A stretch of 62,399 bases of DNA from Desulfamplus sp. (GCA_015232455.1 JADFZQ010000020.1:1-62399); one strand, 5' to 3'; shown: positions 1 to 9,953, counted from the first letter of the stretch. Notes: generated by a model from the sequence alone, not told the origin. Translations and numbers: made by a program.

Positions 1-190
1 AGCCTGATCCAGACCCAGAGCCTGATCCAGAACCAGAGCCTGACCCAGAACCTGATCCAGAGCCTGATCCTGACCCAGAGCCTGATCCAGACCCAGAGCC
101 TGATCCAGACCCAGAGCCTGATCCTGACCCAGAACCAGAACCTGATCCAGAGCCTGATCCAGACCCAGACCCAGAGCCTGATCCAGACCC
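1..190 (+). repeat. Pro-Asp/Pro-Glu coding tandem repeat
   Basis: The first 190 bases are a degenerate tandem repeat of 6-base CCTGAY/CCAGAN-type units, combined in 12- and 18-base periods. In the frame of the adhesin that follows, they encode an unbroken run of Pro-Asp and Pro-Glu dipeptides. No stop occurs and the repeat runs off the left edge, so its full length is unknown. Such acidic, proline-rich tracts are usually extended spacers or cell-wall/outer-membrane-spanning stalks in secreted repeat proteins. Near-identical units make the tract prone to slippage and to assembly collapse. Confidence 0.9.
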
Positions 191-3100
191 TATTACAAAT
201 AATAGACCCGTGGTCAGCCCTGTTAATATTAACACAACAGAAGATTCTGCACTTGAAATAACTGGCTTTTTCGCTGTAACTGACATTGATTCAGGAAATA
301 CACACACTTTCAATATATCTAGCCAGCCGTCAGAAGGCTCTGTTATTAACAATAATAATGGCACATTTACCTTTAATGCCGGCAATGGTTTTCAAGAGCT
401 TGGAAATGGGGAGGCTACACAGGTAAGTTTTACTTATACAGCTACTGATAATTCAGGAGATAAAACGACACAGACCAGCGATCCAGCAACTGTTACGGTT
501 ACTGTTGTCGGTGTGAACGACACGCCTGTAGTCAACGCCGTTAATCTTACAACAAAAGTTGATGATAATGGAAAGGGATCTGTTAACGGCAAATTTGATG
601 TAAAAGATGTTGATACTTCTGACATCCACACGTTTAAGATTGTAAGCCAGCCATCACAAGGCAAAGTCATCAATAACAGTGATGGCACTTTTACGTTTAA
701 TTTAGGAACAGATTTCAAAGAGCTTAAAAAAGATGAGACAAAAGAGGTAACGTTTACCTATACAGCGACTGACAACTCTGGAGATTCTACAACAGATACA
801 AGTAAGCCTGCTACAGTTACTATAAAAGTTGTTGGGGTAAATGTTAATAGCCAACCAGTTGCAAAAGATGTTGTTCTGAGTGAAAAAGCAGTTGAAGATT
901 CAACATCAGGAGTTAAAGGCACATTTGTCGTAACTGATGATGACACAGCAGACAAGCACACATTTACAATAGCAAGTCAGCCGTCAGAGGGAACAGTAAC
1001 CAACAACAATGACGGCACATTTACCTTTAATGTTGGCAATGGTTTTCAAGAACTTGGAGAAGGTGAAACTAAAGATATAACATTCACCTACACAGCAAAA
1101 GATGACTCAGGTGACAGTGAAACAGAGACAAGCGAACCAGCAACTGTTACGGTTACAGTTACAGGAAAAAACGATGCCCCAGTTGCTACAGGCACATACT
1201 CCCACACAGTTGCAGACACAAAAGCATTAGACATATTCACAGCCCCAACAAGCACACTTACTGCAACTGATGTTGATGATAAGACGTTAACTTGGAGTGT
1301 AAACGGCGGAACTACTGCAACTGGAAAATATGGGACTATAACAGTTAATTCAAATGGTTCTTACAACTATGCAGTTGATAATGCTGCCGTAAATGCCTTA
1401 AAAGATGGCGATGTCTTTACAGACACATTTACCGCAACTGTAAAAGATAGTGCTGGGGCAACTGATACCCGAACAATCACAATCAACGTAGCTGGGGCTA
1501 ATGATGCTGCTGTAATTGGAGGAACTACAACAGGCAGTGTAGTTGAAGCAGGAGGAAAAAATAATTCGACTTCCGGAACCCCAACTGCAACTGGAACTTT
1601 GACTGCAAGTGATGTTGACAACACTCCAAATACATTTATGCCTGAAACAGACAAAGCTGGAATTTATGGAGTTTTATCTTTAACTGCTGCTGGTGTTTGG
1701 ATTTATACGCTAAACAATAGCAACGCATCAGTTGAGGCTCTCAATGTTGGGCAAACTCTTAAGGATATTTTTACCGTAAAGAGCGTTGATGGAACAGAAG
1801 GAACTGTAACCATTACGATTAATGGGGCAAATGATAATCCTGTTGCTACAGGTGATTATAACCATACCATAACAGATACAGCGTGGTATGATACCTTTAC
1901 AAATCAGACTGGAACTCTTACTGCGTCAGATATGGATCCATCATCTCTTGTTTGGACAGTTAATGGGGGTTCAACTGCTGCTGGCACTTACGGCACTTTG
2001 ACCATTAGTGCGGACGGAACATACAGTTATGCTGTAAATTCTGCTTTAGTAAATTCCCTCCAAACTGGACAAAATACATCAGATTTTTTTACAGCTACAG
2101 TAACCGATTCTAACGCTGCAACTGATACCAGAACAATTGCCGTAAATATTACAGGGACAAATGATATTCCAGTTGCTACTGGAACATATAGCCACGCAGT
2201 AACTGATACTTCAGCTACTGACACCTTTACCACTAAGGCTGGCAATCTTGCTGCAAATGATGTTGATAATGGAGATAGCCTTACATGGAGCGGAAGCAGT
2301 GCAGGGAATTACGGCACTCTTGCTGTAAATGCAAATGGTTCATACACCTATACCCCAAATGCTAATGCAATAAACGCAATTCCAGTTGGAACAAATCCAA
2401 CTGACACATTTACCGCTACAGTAACAGATTCAAAAGGGTCAACAGCAACCAGAACTATAAACATAGAAATTACAGGAGCAAACGATCCACCAATTGCTAA
2501 CAATGATGCTAAAGCAACCAACGAAAACACAATACTAAATGGTTCTGTTCCAGTAACTAATACTGATGTTGACGGCACTATTGTCAGTTATCAACTAAAT
2601 AGTGGTGTGGGCAGCAACAATGGCAATCTAAACTTTAATCCAGACGGCTCATACACCTTTGATCCTGCTAAAGATTTTGACACTCTTGCACAAGGTGAAT
2701 CTGATACCGCAACATTTACTTATACAGCAAAAGACAATCATGGAGCTGTAAGTGTTCCTGCTACTGTAACTATAACGGTTAATGGCGTAAATGATGCCCC
2801 AGTTGCTCTTGATGATACTGGTTCAACTAACGAAAATACTTCTCTGTCAGTAGAAGCAGGAAGCGGTCTTCTTGCCAATGATACTGACACAGACACAAGC
2901 GATACCCGAACAATATCATCAGTAAAAGGAATAACTACGGTTGCTGTGAGTTCAGGAACTCCCGGAACAGTAACTGGAACTAATGGAGGTAGTTTTACCA
3001 TTAATGCTGACGGCAGCTACACATTTAATCCCAACGGTGATTTTAACGATCTTACAAGTAGTCAAAGCCGAACAACCAGCGTAACCTACACAGTATCTGA

Positions 3101-4037
3101 CGGCAACGGTGGAACAGATACAGCAACTTTGACCATTACAGTTGCAGGCGTTGCCCCTGTTGTTATTGACCTTAACCACAACGGTCTTGATTTTATACCT
3201 GCTGATAAATCAAACGTTCATTTTGACATGAATAACGATGGACACACTGACCAAACAGCATGGGTTGGGGCTGATGACGGTATTTTAGCAATTGATTTAG
3301 ACGGAGACAAAACAGTAAACCATAAATCTGAATTTGTCTTTACTGACCACGCACCAGAAGCAAATACAGATATGGAAGCTCTGCAAATCGTTTTTGACAC
3401 AGATGGAGACAACTATCTTACCCCTGAAGATGCAAGATGGAAGGAGTTTGGAATCTGGCAAGATGCCAATTCTGACGGTAGAACTGACGAAGGCGAATTT
3501 AAGACGCTTGATGAGATGGGCGTGTTGTCAATTGATCTTACAAATGATGGAAACAGCCATTCTCCAGCAGACGGAATCTGGGTGTTTGGAGAGAGCGAAG
3601 TTAAATTTGCAGATGGTCATACAGTTACGGCTGGTGATGCGGCGTTTAGCTATATTCCAAACGATGAACTTCATGATGATGCACTTCTAAATGATGAACA
3701 AAATAACGATTATGCACTAAATACTAACGACACTTCAACGCACGAGAGATTTACAATTAGAGAATCAGATTCATTCAATGATATGATTAATGGAAGCACA
3801 ACTCAAACCGACCTTGACACACTTGAGAATGTAAGCTCAGAGAGCCACACACAAAGTAGCGAATTGGTGAGCTTAGATTCTGACCATGATACCAGCAGCA
3901 CTATATTGCACTCTGACATGAACTTTGCAGATGCAGGAGATCATAATGTTTTCAGCTCTGGAGAAGATATGGATCACCACACAGATGATGGCGGTGTAAG
4001 TGATGTTTATGATGACCATAGAATGGATCATCAATAA
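3..4037 (+). CDS. Giant secreted VCBS/cadherin-like adhesin, 5' partial
   Basis: The reading frame is open from base 3, so the N-terminus lies outside the window and the GTG at 210 is only an internal valine codon. After the Pro-Asp/Glu stalk come about three cadherin-like units of roughly 105 residues (210-1170). About six or seven VCBS-type units follow (1170-3160), recognisable by recurring NDAPVATG, DVDNxxxLTW, YGTLxVNxxGSYTY and DTFTATVTDSxGxxxTRTI motifs. From 3160 to 3660 there is an Asp-rich, EF-hand-like calcium-binding region (DLNHNGLDF, DMNNDGHTD, DLDGDKTVN, DANSDGRTDEGEF), of the kind often found near the C-terminus of type I-secreted adhesins. The tail is acidic and His-rich (HHTDDGG, MDHQ). 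The likely role is calcium-stabilised adhesion outside the cell. No type I exporter genes are in the window. Confidence 0.85.
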   Translation, partial: PDPDPEPDPEPEPDPEPDPEPDPDPEPDPDPEPDPDPEPDPDPEPEPDPEPDPDPDPEPDPDPITNNRPVVSPVNINTTEDSALEITGFFAVTDIDSGNTHTFNISSQPSEGSVINNNNGTFTFNAGNGFQELGNGEATQVSFTYTATDNSGDKTTQTSDPATVTVTVVGVNDTPVVNAVNLTTKVDDNGKGSVNGKFDVKDVDTSDIHTFKIVSQPSQGKVINNSDGTFTFNLGTDFKELKKDETKEVTFTYTATDNSGDSTTDTSKPATVTIKVVGVNVNSQPVAKDVVLSEKAVEDSTSGVKGTFVVTDDDTADKHTFTIASQPSEGTVTNNNDGTFTFNVGNGFQELGEGETKDITFTYTAKDDSGDSETETSEPATVTVTVTGKNDAPVATGTYSHTVADTKALDIFTAPTSTLTATDVDDKTLTWSVNGGTTATGKYGTITVNSNGSYNYAVDNAAVNALKDGDVFTDTFTATVKDSAGATDTRTITINVAGANDAAVIGGTTTGSVVEAGGKNNSTSGTPTATGTLTASDVDNTPNTFMPETDKAGIYGVLSLTAAGVWIYTLNNSNASVEALNVGQTLKDIFTVKSVDGTEGTVTITINGANDNPVATGDYNHTITDTAWYDTFTNQTGTLTASDMDPSSLVWTVNGGSTAAGTYGTLTISADGTYSYAVNSALVNSLQTGQNTSDFFTATVTDSNAATDTRTIAVNITGTNDIPVATGTYSHAVTDTSATDTFTTKAGNLAANDVDNGDSLTWSGSSAGNYGTLAVNANGSYTYTPNANAINAIPVGTNPTDTFTATVTDSKGSTATRTINIEITGANDPPIANNDAKATNENTILNGSVPVTNTDVDGTIVSYQLNSGVGSNNGNLNFNPDGSYTFDPAKDFDTLAQGESDTATFTYTAKDNHGAVSVPATVTITVNGVNDAPVALDDTGSTNENTSLSVEAGSGLLANDTDTDTSDTRTISSVKGITTVAVSSGTPGTVTGTNGGSFTINADGSYTFNPNGDFNDLTSSQSRTTSVTYTVSDGNGGTDTATLTITVAGVAPVVIDLNHNGLDFIPADKSNVHFDMNNDGHTDQTAWVGADDGILAIDLDGDKTVNHKSEFVFTDHAPEANTDMEALQIVFDTDGDNYLTPEDARWKEFGIWQDANSDGRTDEGEFKTLDEMGVLSIDLTNDGNSHSPADGIWVFGESEVKFADGHTVTAGDAAFSYIPNDELHDDALLNDEQNNDYALNTNDTSTHERFTIRESDSFNDMINGSTTQTDLDTLENVSSESHTQSSELVSLDSDHDTSSTILHSDMNFADAGDHNVFSSGEDMDHHTDDGGVSDVYDDHRMDHQ

Positions 4038-4081
4038 ATCAAGGGTTAGTCCTAAACAATAACATTGTTTAAAGGTTAGAT

Positions 4082-4381
4082 ATGCTGAGTCAAAACGATA
4101 TTATAAAATTTCTAAAAGATAACCGATACGATTTAATTAGAGAATATAATTTATCTAAAATAGGTTTGTTCGGTTCCTTTGCAAGAGGCGAACAAAATGA
4201 AAAAAGTGATATAGATATTTTGGTAGAATTTCTGCCTGAAACGCAAAATATTTATGAGAAAAAAAATAGCCTCAAAGAGTTATTAAAAAAGAAATTCTCT
4301 CGTGATGTAGGGCTATGTCGTGAAAAATATATCAAATCTTATGCAAGAACCTATCTTGAAAATGAGGTTATTTATGTGTGA
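4082..4381 (+). CDS. MNT-type minimal nucleotidyltransferase (antitoxin-like)
   Basis: This 99-residue protein has the Pol-beta/MNT signature GSFARGEQNEKSDIDILVEF at residues 31-50: a G-S loop followed by two metal-binding aspartates (DID). Proteins of this size and motif usually act as the MntA-like half of HEPN/MNT toxin-antitoxin modules, where the MNT partner AMPylates and silences a HEPN RNase. No HEPN (DUF86-like) gene follows; the next gene is an unrelated RelB-like antitoxin 48 bases downstream. It is therefore an orphan or relic antitoxin, or it works on another partner. The ATG is 44 bases after the adhesin stop. The catalytic residues look intact, so activity is plausible. The target is unknown. 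Confidence 0.8.
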   Translation: MLSQNDIIKFLKDNRYDLIREYNLSKIGLFGSFARGEQNEKSDIDILVEFLPETQNIYEKKNSLKELLKKKFSRDVGLCREKYIKSYARTYLENEVIYV

Positions 4382-4429
4382 GATTGAACAGGTATTTTAT
4401 TAAGATTCAGCTTATAGAGGATTTTTACT

Positions 4430-4747
4430 ATGCAAAATACAAAATTCAGCCTTAAACCATCTTTATCAGAATTTTTATCTAATTATAGGCTCTATGGCTT
4501 CAAAAATAGAACTGCTATGATTCAGACTGCCTTACTTCGATTTAAAAAAGAGTTAGAATTGGAGAATTTAAGGCAGTCTGCTGATTCGTATTCAGAAATT
4601 TATAATAAAGATAGTGAATTAATTGATTTAACTGAATCAGCAATAGAGGATATTGAAGATTTAGCAGCTTTTGAAGAACGGGCAGATGAGCCATTAATTA
4701 GTTATGAGCAAATAATCAAGAGACTTAACAAAGATGGACGGATATAA
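4430..4747 (+). CDS. RelB/RHH-type antitoxin
   Basis: The protein has 105 residues. The N-terminal part (residues 5-45) looks like a ribbon-helix-helix unit, with a beta stretch FSLKPSL, then helices ending NRTAMIQTALLRFKKELEL. The C-terminal part is acidic and ends FEERADEPLISYEQIIKRL, the toxin-wrapping tail common in RelB/StbD-family antitoxins. Its stop codon at 4745-4747 overlaps the start of the RelE-like toxin by 14 bases, the usual antitoxin-toxin translational coupling. It should bind and neutralise the toxin and repress its own promoter. The exact family (RelB, ParD or other RHH) cannot be settled by eye. Confidence 0.72.
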   Translation: MQNTKFSLKPSLSEFLSNYRLYGFKNRTAMIQTALLRFKKELELENLRQSADSYSEIYNKDSELIDLTESAIEDIEDLAAFEERADEPLISYEQIIKRLNKDGRI

Positions 4748-4990
4748 GATTTTTTTAAAAGCTCTGTTTGGAAAGATTTAAAATCTATACCAGATAAAGA
4801 TTTGACTAAAATTCTGGCATGTATCGAAACTCTTGGGTCAAATCCTCGTCAACCAATTTGCAAAAAACTCAGCGATCAGGAAAAATATCGTTTAAGATAT
4901 GGTCATTATCGAATAATCTACTCAATTCAGGATAAAGAGCTGACAATCTGGATAGTTAAAATTGGGCATAGAAAAGATGTTTATGATTAA
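4734..4990 (+). CDS. RelE/ParE-type toxin requiring a -1 frameshift
   Basis: The ATG at 4734 starts a frame reading MDGYKIF that stops after 15 codons. The frame shifted by -1 continues FKSSVWKDLKSIPDKDL and runs to 4990. Joined, they give an 85-residue protein with the normal RelE-fold length and landmarks: YKIFFKSSVWKDL at the start, KLSDQEKYRLRYGHYRIIY in the middle, and a C-terminal KIGHRKDVYD (the HR.DVY tail seen in active RelE homologues). The break lies in a run of seven T at 4750-4756. In the zero frame this reads T TTT TTA, a canonical -1 slippery heptamer at 4751-4757. The gene may be a one-base-deletion pseudogene, a homopolymer sequencing error, or a toxin made at low level by programmed frameshifting. 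It overlaps the antitoxin by 14 bases. Confidence 0.7.
4751..4757 (+). promoter_or_regulatory. Candidate -1 ribosomal slippery site T TTT TTA
   Basis: In the frame of the ATG at 4734 the codons are ATT TTT TTA AAA, giving the heptamer T TTT TTA. A -1 slip moves the ribosome exactly into the RelE body frame, which is otherwise without a start until 4802 and would lose the first conserved strand and helix. No strong downstream stem was evident by eye. The site is direct sequence observation; use in translation is inference. Confidence 0.45.
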
Positions 4991-5021
4991 ATAAAATGGA
5001 ATTTAGATAGGATGAAAAAAA

Positions 5022-8000
5022 ATGACAAAACGAATTTTAATAATATCAATCGCCTTGTTGGCAGTTGCAAGCTCGGTTTACGCTGACACCTACAACACCA
5101 CAATCAGCACAGTCAGCAGTAACGGCTCATGGTCGTCAGACGGCAGCACTGATACTTGGACTCCAAGTACTTCAGGAACAACAGTTTCAGTTACAGAGAT
5201 AGAGACTAAACTTAACGCCGGCACGTCAGTTGTAATAACTACTGGAAGCGGTGCGGGAGAGGTTGGAGATATTACAGTAAGCAATCCGATTACAAAAGCA
5301 AGCGGAGCATCAGCAACGCTGACACTTAGGGCATACCGCAACATTATTATCAATAGCCCGATAAGCGGCTCTTCAGGCTCTCCTTTAAATGTAATACTAT
5401 CTGCAAGAGCATTTGCTGGAGCTGTAGAGACAACATTAGGAGATGTGGAGATAAATGCCAATATTAAGACGTATGGCGGAGATATCACAATAGGCGGAGG
5501 TGATGCTGCTGCCTCTGGTTATGCTGTTGCATCAGGAGTATTATATTCTGTGGTTGGTGTGAATGTTGATTCTGGTGTTCTCATTGATGCTCGTAAGAAT
5601 TCTAATAATCCCATCATAATAGATGCAACTTCTGACGGCACTGGCGTTGTTAATACTACTCTTCCAGTTGCAGCTTCAGGAGGAAATATAGCTATCCGCG
5701 GGAAAGGCAACAGTACTATTTCTACAGATATTAACTGGGGATTTGCAATTTTTAACAGCTTGATAGCAACAGGCGGAAACGGAACAATATCAATAGAGGG
5801 TGTTGGCGGATTAAGTAATGGCAACCACTATAACGTAGCGAGTGCTGGAATAGCAGTTGAAGGCAACTCTTATATAAAAGCAAACAGCGGAGATATAACT
5901 CTTACAGGAACTGCTGGAACAGGTTACGACCGATATGGAATAGCAGTTACTGGCGGGACTACAAACAATTTTATTGGCACTAACGGCAAACTTATTTTAG
6001 ACGGAAGCAGTTTATTAATTAGAGATGGCACTTTAAAAGTTCAAGGTGGTGCTACTGGTAGCGGTATATATGGTATTGAGATATACCCTCCGATTGTCGG
6101 CTGTCAAGGTGGAAGTTGTGCTGTTTCAAATCTTATAGCCTCTGGAGCAGGAGATTTGCGTTTGCATGGTAACGCTCAAGCGTGGAATACAACTCCACCA
6201 ACTAACACCTCAGCAACAAGAATAGATAATATTTTTACAGCATCTACAAATTCTGTAATTCCACAATCTATTACCTTATCTCAAGCCCTTCAATCTTTTG
6301 GAACACGAACTATTTCTGGTATCACAACTTACACCATAACCTACGATGGCAACGGTGCAACCATCGGCTCTACTCCCACAGATTCAAACAGCCCATACGC
6401 ACAAGGTTCATCCGTAACTGTTCTTGGAACAGGCACTCTTGCTAAAACAGATAATACCTTTGGTGGTTGGAATACCTTAGCAAATGGCAATGGGACAACC
6501 TATCAGGCTAATGATACTTTTTCCATGGGAACAACAAGCATTACGCTGTATGCAAAATGGACATCTACTGTTTCTTCCGAGCCAACAACTCCAGCGTCCA
6601 CACTAACCTTCTCTAATATATCTAATACATCTATGACCCTTGGATGGACATCTGGCAATGGCTCAAATAGGATCGTGCTGGTTAAGGCTGGCAGTGCTGT
6701 TGATTCTCCACCTGTTGACGGCATAACCTATACTGCAAATACAGTTTTTGGTTCAGGTTCACAAATTGGCACTAACAATTATGTGGTTTATGCTGGAAGT
6801 GGAAATTCAGTTAATATTACAGGTTTAAACACCGGAACAACTTACCATTTTGCCGTGTATGAATTTAATGGAACTGCTGGAACTGAAGATTATAATACCA
6901 CATCATTTGCAACTGGAAATCGAAGCACAGCAAATTACCTTCTACAGTATAATTTTGAAAACGATCTTTCTGATTCAAGCGGTAACGGAAAGATTGGAAC
7001 TGGAAGCGGAACTATCTCCTATGCCGCAGGTTATACTGGTCAAGCTCTTAATCTGACTGGAGCAGGTTGGGTTGTGCTTCCAAATAGTTTACTCCAAAAC
7101 AATTCTACTTTTACTATATCCATGCGATTTAAAGGTGGAGTTGGTGGGTTGTTGGGCTATCAGAGCAATTCTGCTGAAAATTCTCCATCGGATACATTTG
7201 TTCCTATTTTATCAATACCACCTGACACTGCCTCTGCTACAACTGAACGTGGAAAGCTCAGAGCGGAATTATATCCAATTGGTTCTCTTGTATCTCCCAA
7301 TATAGTAAACGACAATAATTGGCACAAGGTTGTTATGTCTATAACTCCTCAATCTTTTAGTGTTTATTTGGATGATGTTTTTATTGGACAGCAAATAGGA
7401 ACGGTGAATCATCTTTCAATGAGCTATAATCAGCTTGGAACAGCAAAGATGAGAAGTCCTACGGGTAGCGTAGATGTCTATTATAAATATACTGGTTTAA
7501 TTGATGATTTTATTATCTCAACAGAATATGTTCCCACAGTTACCACACAAGCTGCATCGGCTGTAACCCAAACTACAGCTACAGGCAATGGAACTATTAC
7601 TAATCTTGGAAATCCAACTCTGACTCAGTACGGAGTATGTTGGAGCACATCAGCCAATCCTACTATTGAGAACAGCAAAACAACTCAAGGTACTGTTGGT
7701 GCCACAGGAGCTTTTACCAGCAGCATTACTGGGCTTTCTGCTGGCACAACATATCACTACAGAGCATATTCCACAAACTCTGCTGGGACAGCTTATGGAG
7801 CAGACACCACGTTTACTACTACTTCAGCCGCTACCACCTACACCATCTTAAATAACGACAAGCTAAGATTTGGAAATGGCAATGAAAACTCTATAAATAA
7901 CACTGGCAATCTTCAACAGCCTCTATATTATAACAACGGATGGAAAACCCTTACGATTGGTACTAATCCTTTAAATTTTTCCATAGCAATTGATGGAGAT

Positions 8001-9953
8001 GGTACTAATGAATGGAATTTGAATCAGTATATACTAAATGCTGATCTAAACTTAAGAAATCTGTCCATATTGGACGATCCACCCTTGACGGGACAGACAA
8101 TTGACACCAGTGGCTTTACTCAAACCGAAGGAGGATTAAAAGGTTACGGTACTATTATTTCTACTGGAACTGTAAATATTGGTGGTAAAAACGTGGAAAT
8201 AAAGAACACCTACCAACTTTTACAAGACAAAGCATACATAACTGTAGCTACAAGAATACGCAATGTTAGCGGCTCAAGTGTAAGCAATATTAGATATTGG
8301 GTCGGCACTAGAGATGATTGGATTGGAAGCACGGACGGACCAAGAAAAGAGAAAGGAAATCTTGTAGATGGAGCTTTTGCTAAAATAACTAATCCATCAG
8401 AAAGAGCACTTGCTATAAAAATAACTACTGGTTCAGAGGGAGTTTTATTCTACACAGATTCAAATAAGGCAAATACAATTATTAACTCCTGCTGTTCATG
8501 GACTAATGTAATAAATCAGGATCCTCAAACTGGCACTATTGACGTAACTGGTGATGGCTCATACGGTTTTTATGTACGATTAAACGATCTTGCTAATGGT
8601 GCAAGCGATGAATTTACTTGGTATTATGCTGCTGGTACAATAACAGAACTTAATTCTATTATTAATGACGTAGCGTCAGCAAGTAGTGCTGTATCTGATA
8701 TAACCCATAATAGTGCCACATTGACCGCTACATCTGATGTAAATGGTACTGGTTACTGGATAGTGGTTGCTAAAGATACAACTGCTCCAACACAAGATCA
8801 AATTGAAACTGCTGCTACCTACTCTGGTGTAACTGTGGCAAGTGGAAATGGAGCTATGACGGCAAGCGTTGCTAAAGAGTTTTCAATTACAGGATTACAG
8901 CCAGCTACTGAATATGACTTATATTTTGTTATCAAAGATACTGCAACACCAAGTAGTTACAGTGCAATCTCCAAAAGTCAGTTTACAACAAAACTTATCT
9001 CTCCAACTGGTGCTACAGCTACAGCAGGCAATGCATCTGCGGTAGTTTCATGGACTGCATCAAGCGGGGCAACAAGTTATCAGGTTACAGGCTCTCCTTC
9101 AGGTTCTTGCACCGCAACTGCACCAGATACTACTTGCACAGTTACTGGATTAACTAACGGTGTTGCTTACACATTCACAGTTACAGCAAGCAATGGTTCA
9201 GCAACAAGTCTTGCATCAAGCCCAAGTAATTCAGTAACCCCAAGTGATAGCTACACTGTAACAGGCACAGCCCGATCATGGTCAGGAGGTGGAACAGTAT
9301 CACCAGCTACTCAAACTGTGAACGCGGGAACTCCTGCTACTTTCACAATTACACCATTCGATGGCTCAAGCATCTCCACAGTAACAGGCTGCGTTGCTGG
9401 AACACTATCTGGCAACACCTACACAACAGGAGCAATTAACGCAGACTGCACAGTTACAGCTACATTCATCCTTAACAGCTACACAGTAACAGCTTCTGCT
9501 GGTGCAGGAGGAAGCATAACACCAGCATCAAGAACAGTAGATTATGGTAATGCAACCAATTTCACAATTACGCCTGATTGGGGTTATGAACTTGCAACTC
9601 TAACTTATTGTGGAACCCCTGTAACTCTTCCATCACTATCTGGAAATATCTACAAATACACAACAAGCGGTGTTACAGCAAATTGCAATGTTGTTGCAAC
9701 TTTTGCTCCTAAAACCTATACAGTTACTGCAATCGCAACTGCTAATGGTAAAATAAACGGTGCTTCTCAAGCTACTGAAACAGTAACGCATGGAGGCACA
9801 ACCTCATTTACGATTACACCAAATACAGGATATGCAATAAATTATGTGTTGGGTTGTAATAATGATAATACAGGGGGGGTAGTCGGAAACACCTACACAA
9901 CGGGTCAGATTACAGGGGATTGCAAGGTTATGGCTTTTTTTAAATCGCAGTAA
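5022..9953 (+). CDS. Large secreted multidomain surface protein (beta-helix, InlB repeats, Fn3, LamG)
   Basis: This 1643-residue protein begins with a clear signal peptide (TKRILIISIALLAVASSVYA, cleaved near residue 21). Residues about 30-400 are Gly/Ser/Thr-rich with regular short strands, like a filamentous-haemagglutinin beta-helix. Around residue 437 there is an InlB/Listeria-Bacteroides repeat (YTITYDGNGA ... FGGWNT ... ITLYAKW), then Fn3-like sequence to about 625. A LamG/concanavalin-like domain follows at 640-835 (YNFENDLSDSSGNGKIG). Further Fn3-like modules lie at about 840-935 and 1220-1410. The C-terminus (1412-1643) holds three divergent InlB B-repeats with paired cysteines (YTVTASAGAGGSITPAS). 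No sortase, PEP-CTERM or RTX anchor is visible; the protein ends FFKSQ. A surface or extracellular binding role is likely; the ligand is unknown. Confidence 0.82.
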   Translation: MTKRILIISIALLAVASSVYADTYNTTISTVSSNGSWSSDGSTDTWTPSTSGTTVSVTEIETKLNAGTSVVITTGSGAGEVGDITVSNPITKASGASATLTLRAYRNIIINSPISGSSGSPLNVILSARAFAGAVETTLGDVEINANIKTYGGDITIGGGDAAASGYAVASGVLYSVVGVNVDSGVLIDARKNSNNPIIIDATSDGTGVVNTTLPVAASGGNIAIRGKGNSTISTDINWGFAIFNSLIATGGNGTISIEGVGGLSNGNHYNVASAGIAVEGNSYIKANSGDITLTGTAGTGYDRYGIAVTGGTTNNFIGTNGKLILDGSSLLIRDGTLKVQGGATGSGIYGIEIYPPIVGCQGGSCAVSNLIASGAGDLRLHGNAQAWNTTPPTNTSATRIDNIFTASTNSVIPQSITLSQALQSFGTRTISGITTYTITYDGNGATIGSTPTDSNSPYAQGSSVTVLGTGTLAKTDNTFGGWNTLANGNGTTYQANDTFSMGTTSITLYAKWTSTVSSEPTTPASTLTFSNISNTSMTLGWTSGNGSNRIVLVKAGSAVDSPPVDGITYTANTVFGSGSQIGTNNYVVYAGSGNSVNITGLNTGTTYHFAVYEFNGTAGTEDYNTTSFATGNRSTANYLLQYNFENDLSDSSGNGKIGTGSGTISYAAGYTGQALNLTGAGWVVLPNSLLQNNSTFTISMRFKGGVGGLLGYQSNSAENSPSDTFVPILSIPPDTASATTERGKLRAELYPIGSLVSPNIVNDNNWHKVVMSITPQSFSVYLDDVFIGQQIGTVNHLSMSYNQLGTAKMRSPTGSVDVYYKYTGLIDDFIISTEYVPTVTTQAASAVTQTTATGNGTITNLGNPTLTQYGVCWSTSANPTIENSKTTQGTVGATGAFTSSITGLSAGTTYHYRAYSTNSAGTAYGADTTFTTTSAATTYTILNNDKLRFGNGNENSINNTGNLQQPLYYNNGWKTLTIGTNPLNFSIAIDGDGTNEWNLNQYILNADLNLRNLSILDDPPLTGQTIDTSGFTQTEGGLKGYGTIISTGTVNIGGKNVEIKNTYQLLQDKAYITVATRIRNVSGSSVSNIRYWVGTRDDWIGSTDGPRKEKGNLVDGAFAKITNPSERALAIKITTGSEGVLFYTDSNKANTIINSCCSWTNVINQDPQTGTIDVTGDGSYGFYVRLNDLANGASDEFTWYYAAGTITELNSIINDVASASSAVSDITHNSATLTATSDVNGTGYWIVVAKDTTAPTQDQIETAATYSGVTVASGNGAMTASVAKEFSITGLQPATEYDLYFVIKDTATPSSYSAISKSQFTTKLISPTGATATAGNASAVVSWTASSGATSYQVTGSPSGSCTATAPDTTCTVTGLTNGVAYTFTVTASNGSATSLASSPSNSVTPSDSYTVTGTARSWSGGGTVSPATQTVNAGTPATFTITPFDGSSISTVTGCVAGTLSGNTYTTGAINADCTVTATFILNSYTVTASAGAGGSITPASRTVDYGNATNFTITPDWGYELATLTYCGTPVTLPSLSGNIYKYTTSGVTANCNVVATFAPKTYTVTAIATANGKINGASQATETVTHGGTTSFTITPNTGYAINYVLGCNNDNTGGVVGNTYTTGQITGDCKVMAFFKSQ

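Noticed and set aside
1-190. Tandem repeats at the left edge as a CRISPR array
   Set aside because: The units are 6-18 bases with no spacers and translate without stops into a Pro-Asp/Glu stalk in the adhesin frame.
210-212. GTG at 210 as the adhesin start
   Set aside because: The frame is open upstream to the window edge and encodes the acidic stalk, and there is no ribosome-binding site; the gene is simply cut by the window.
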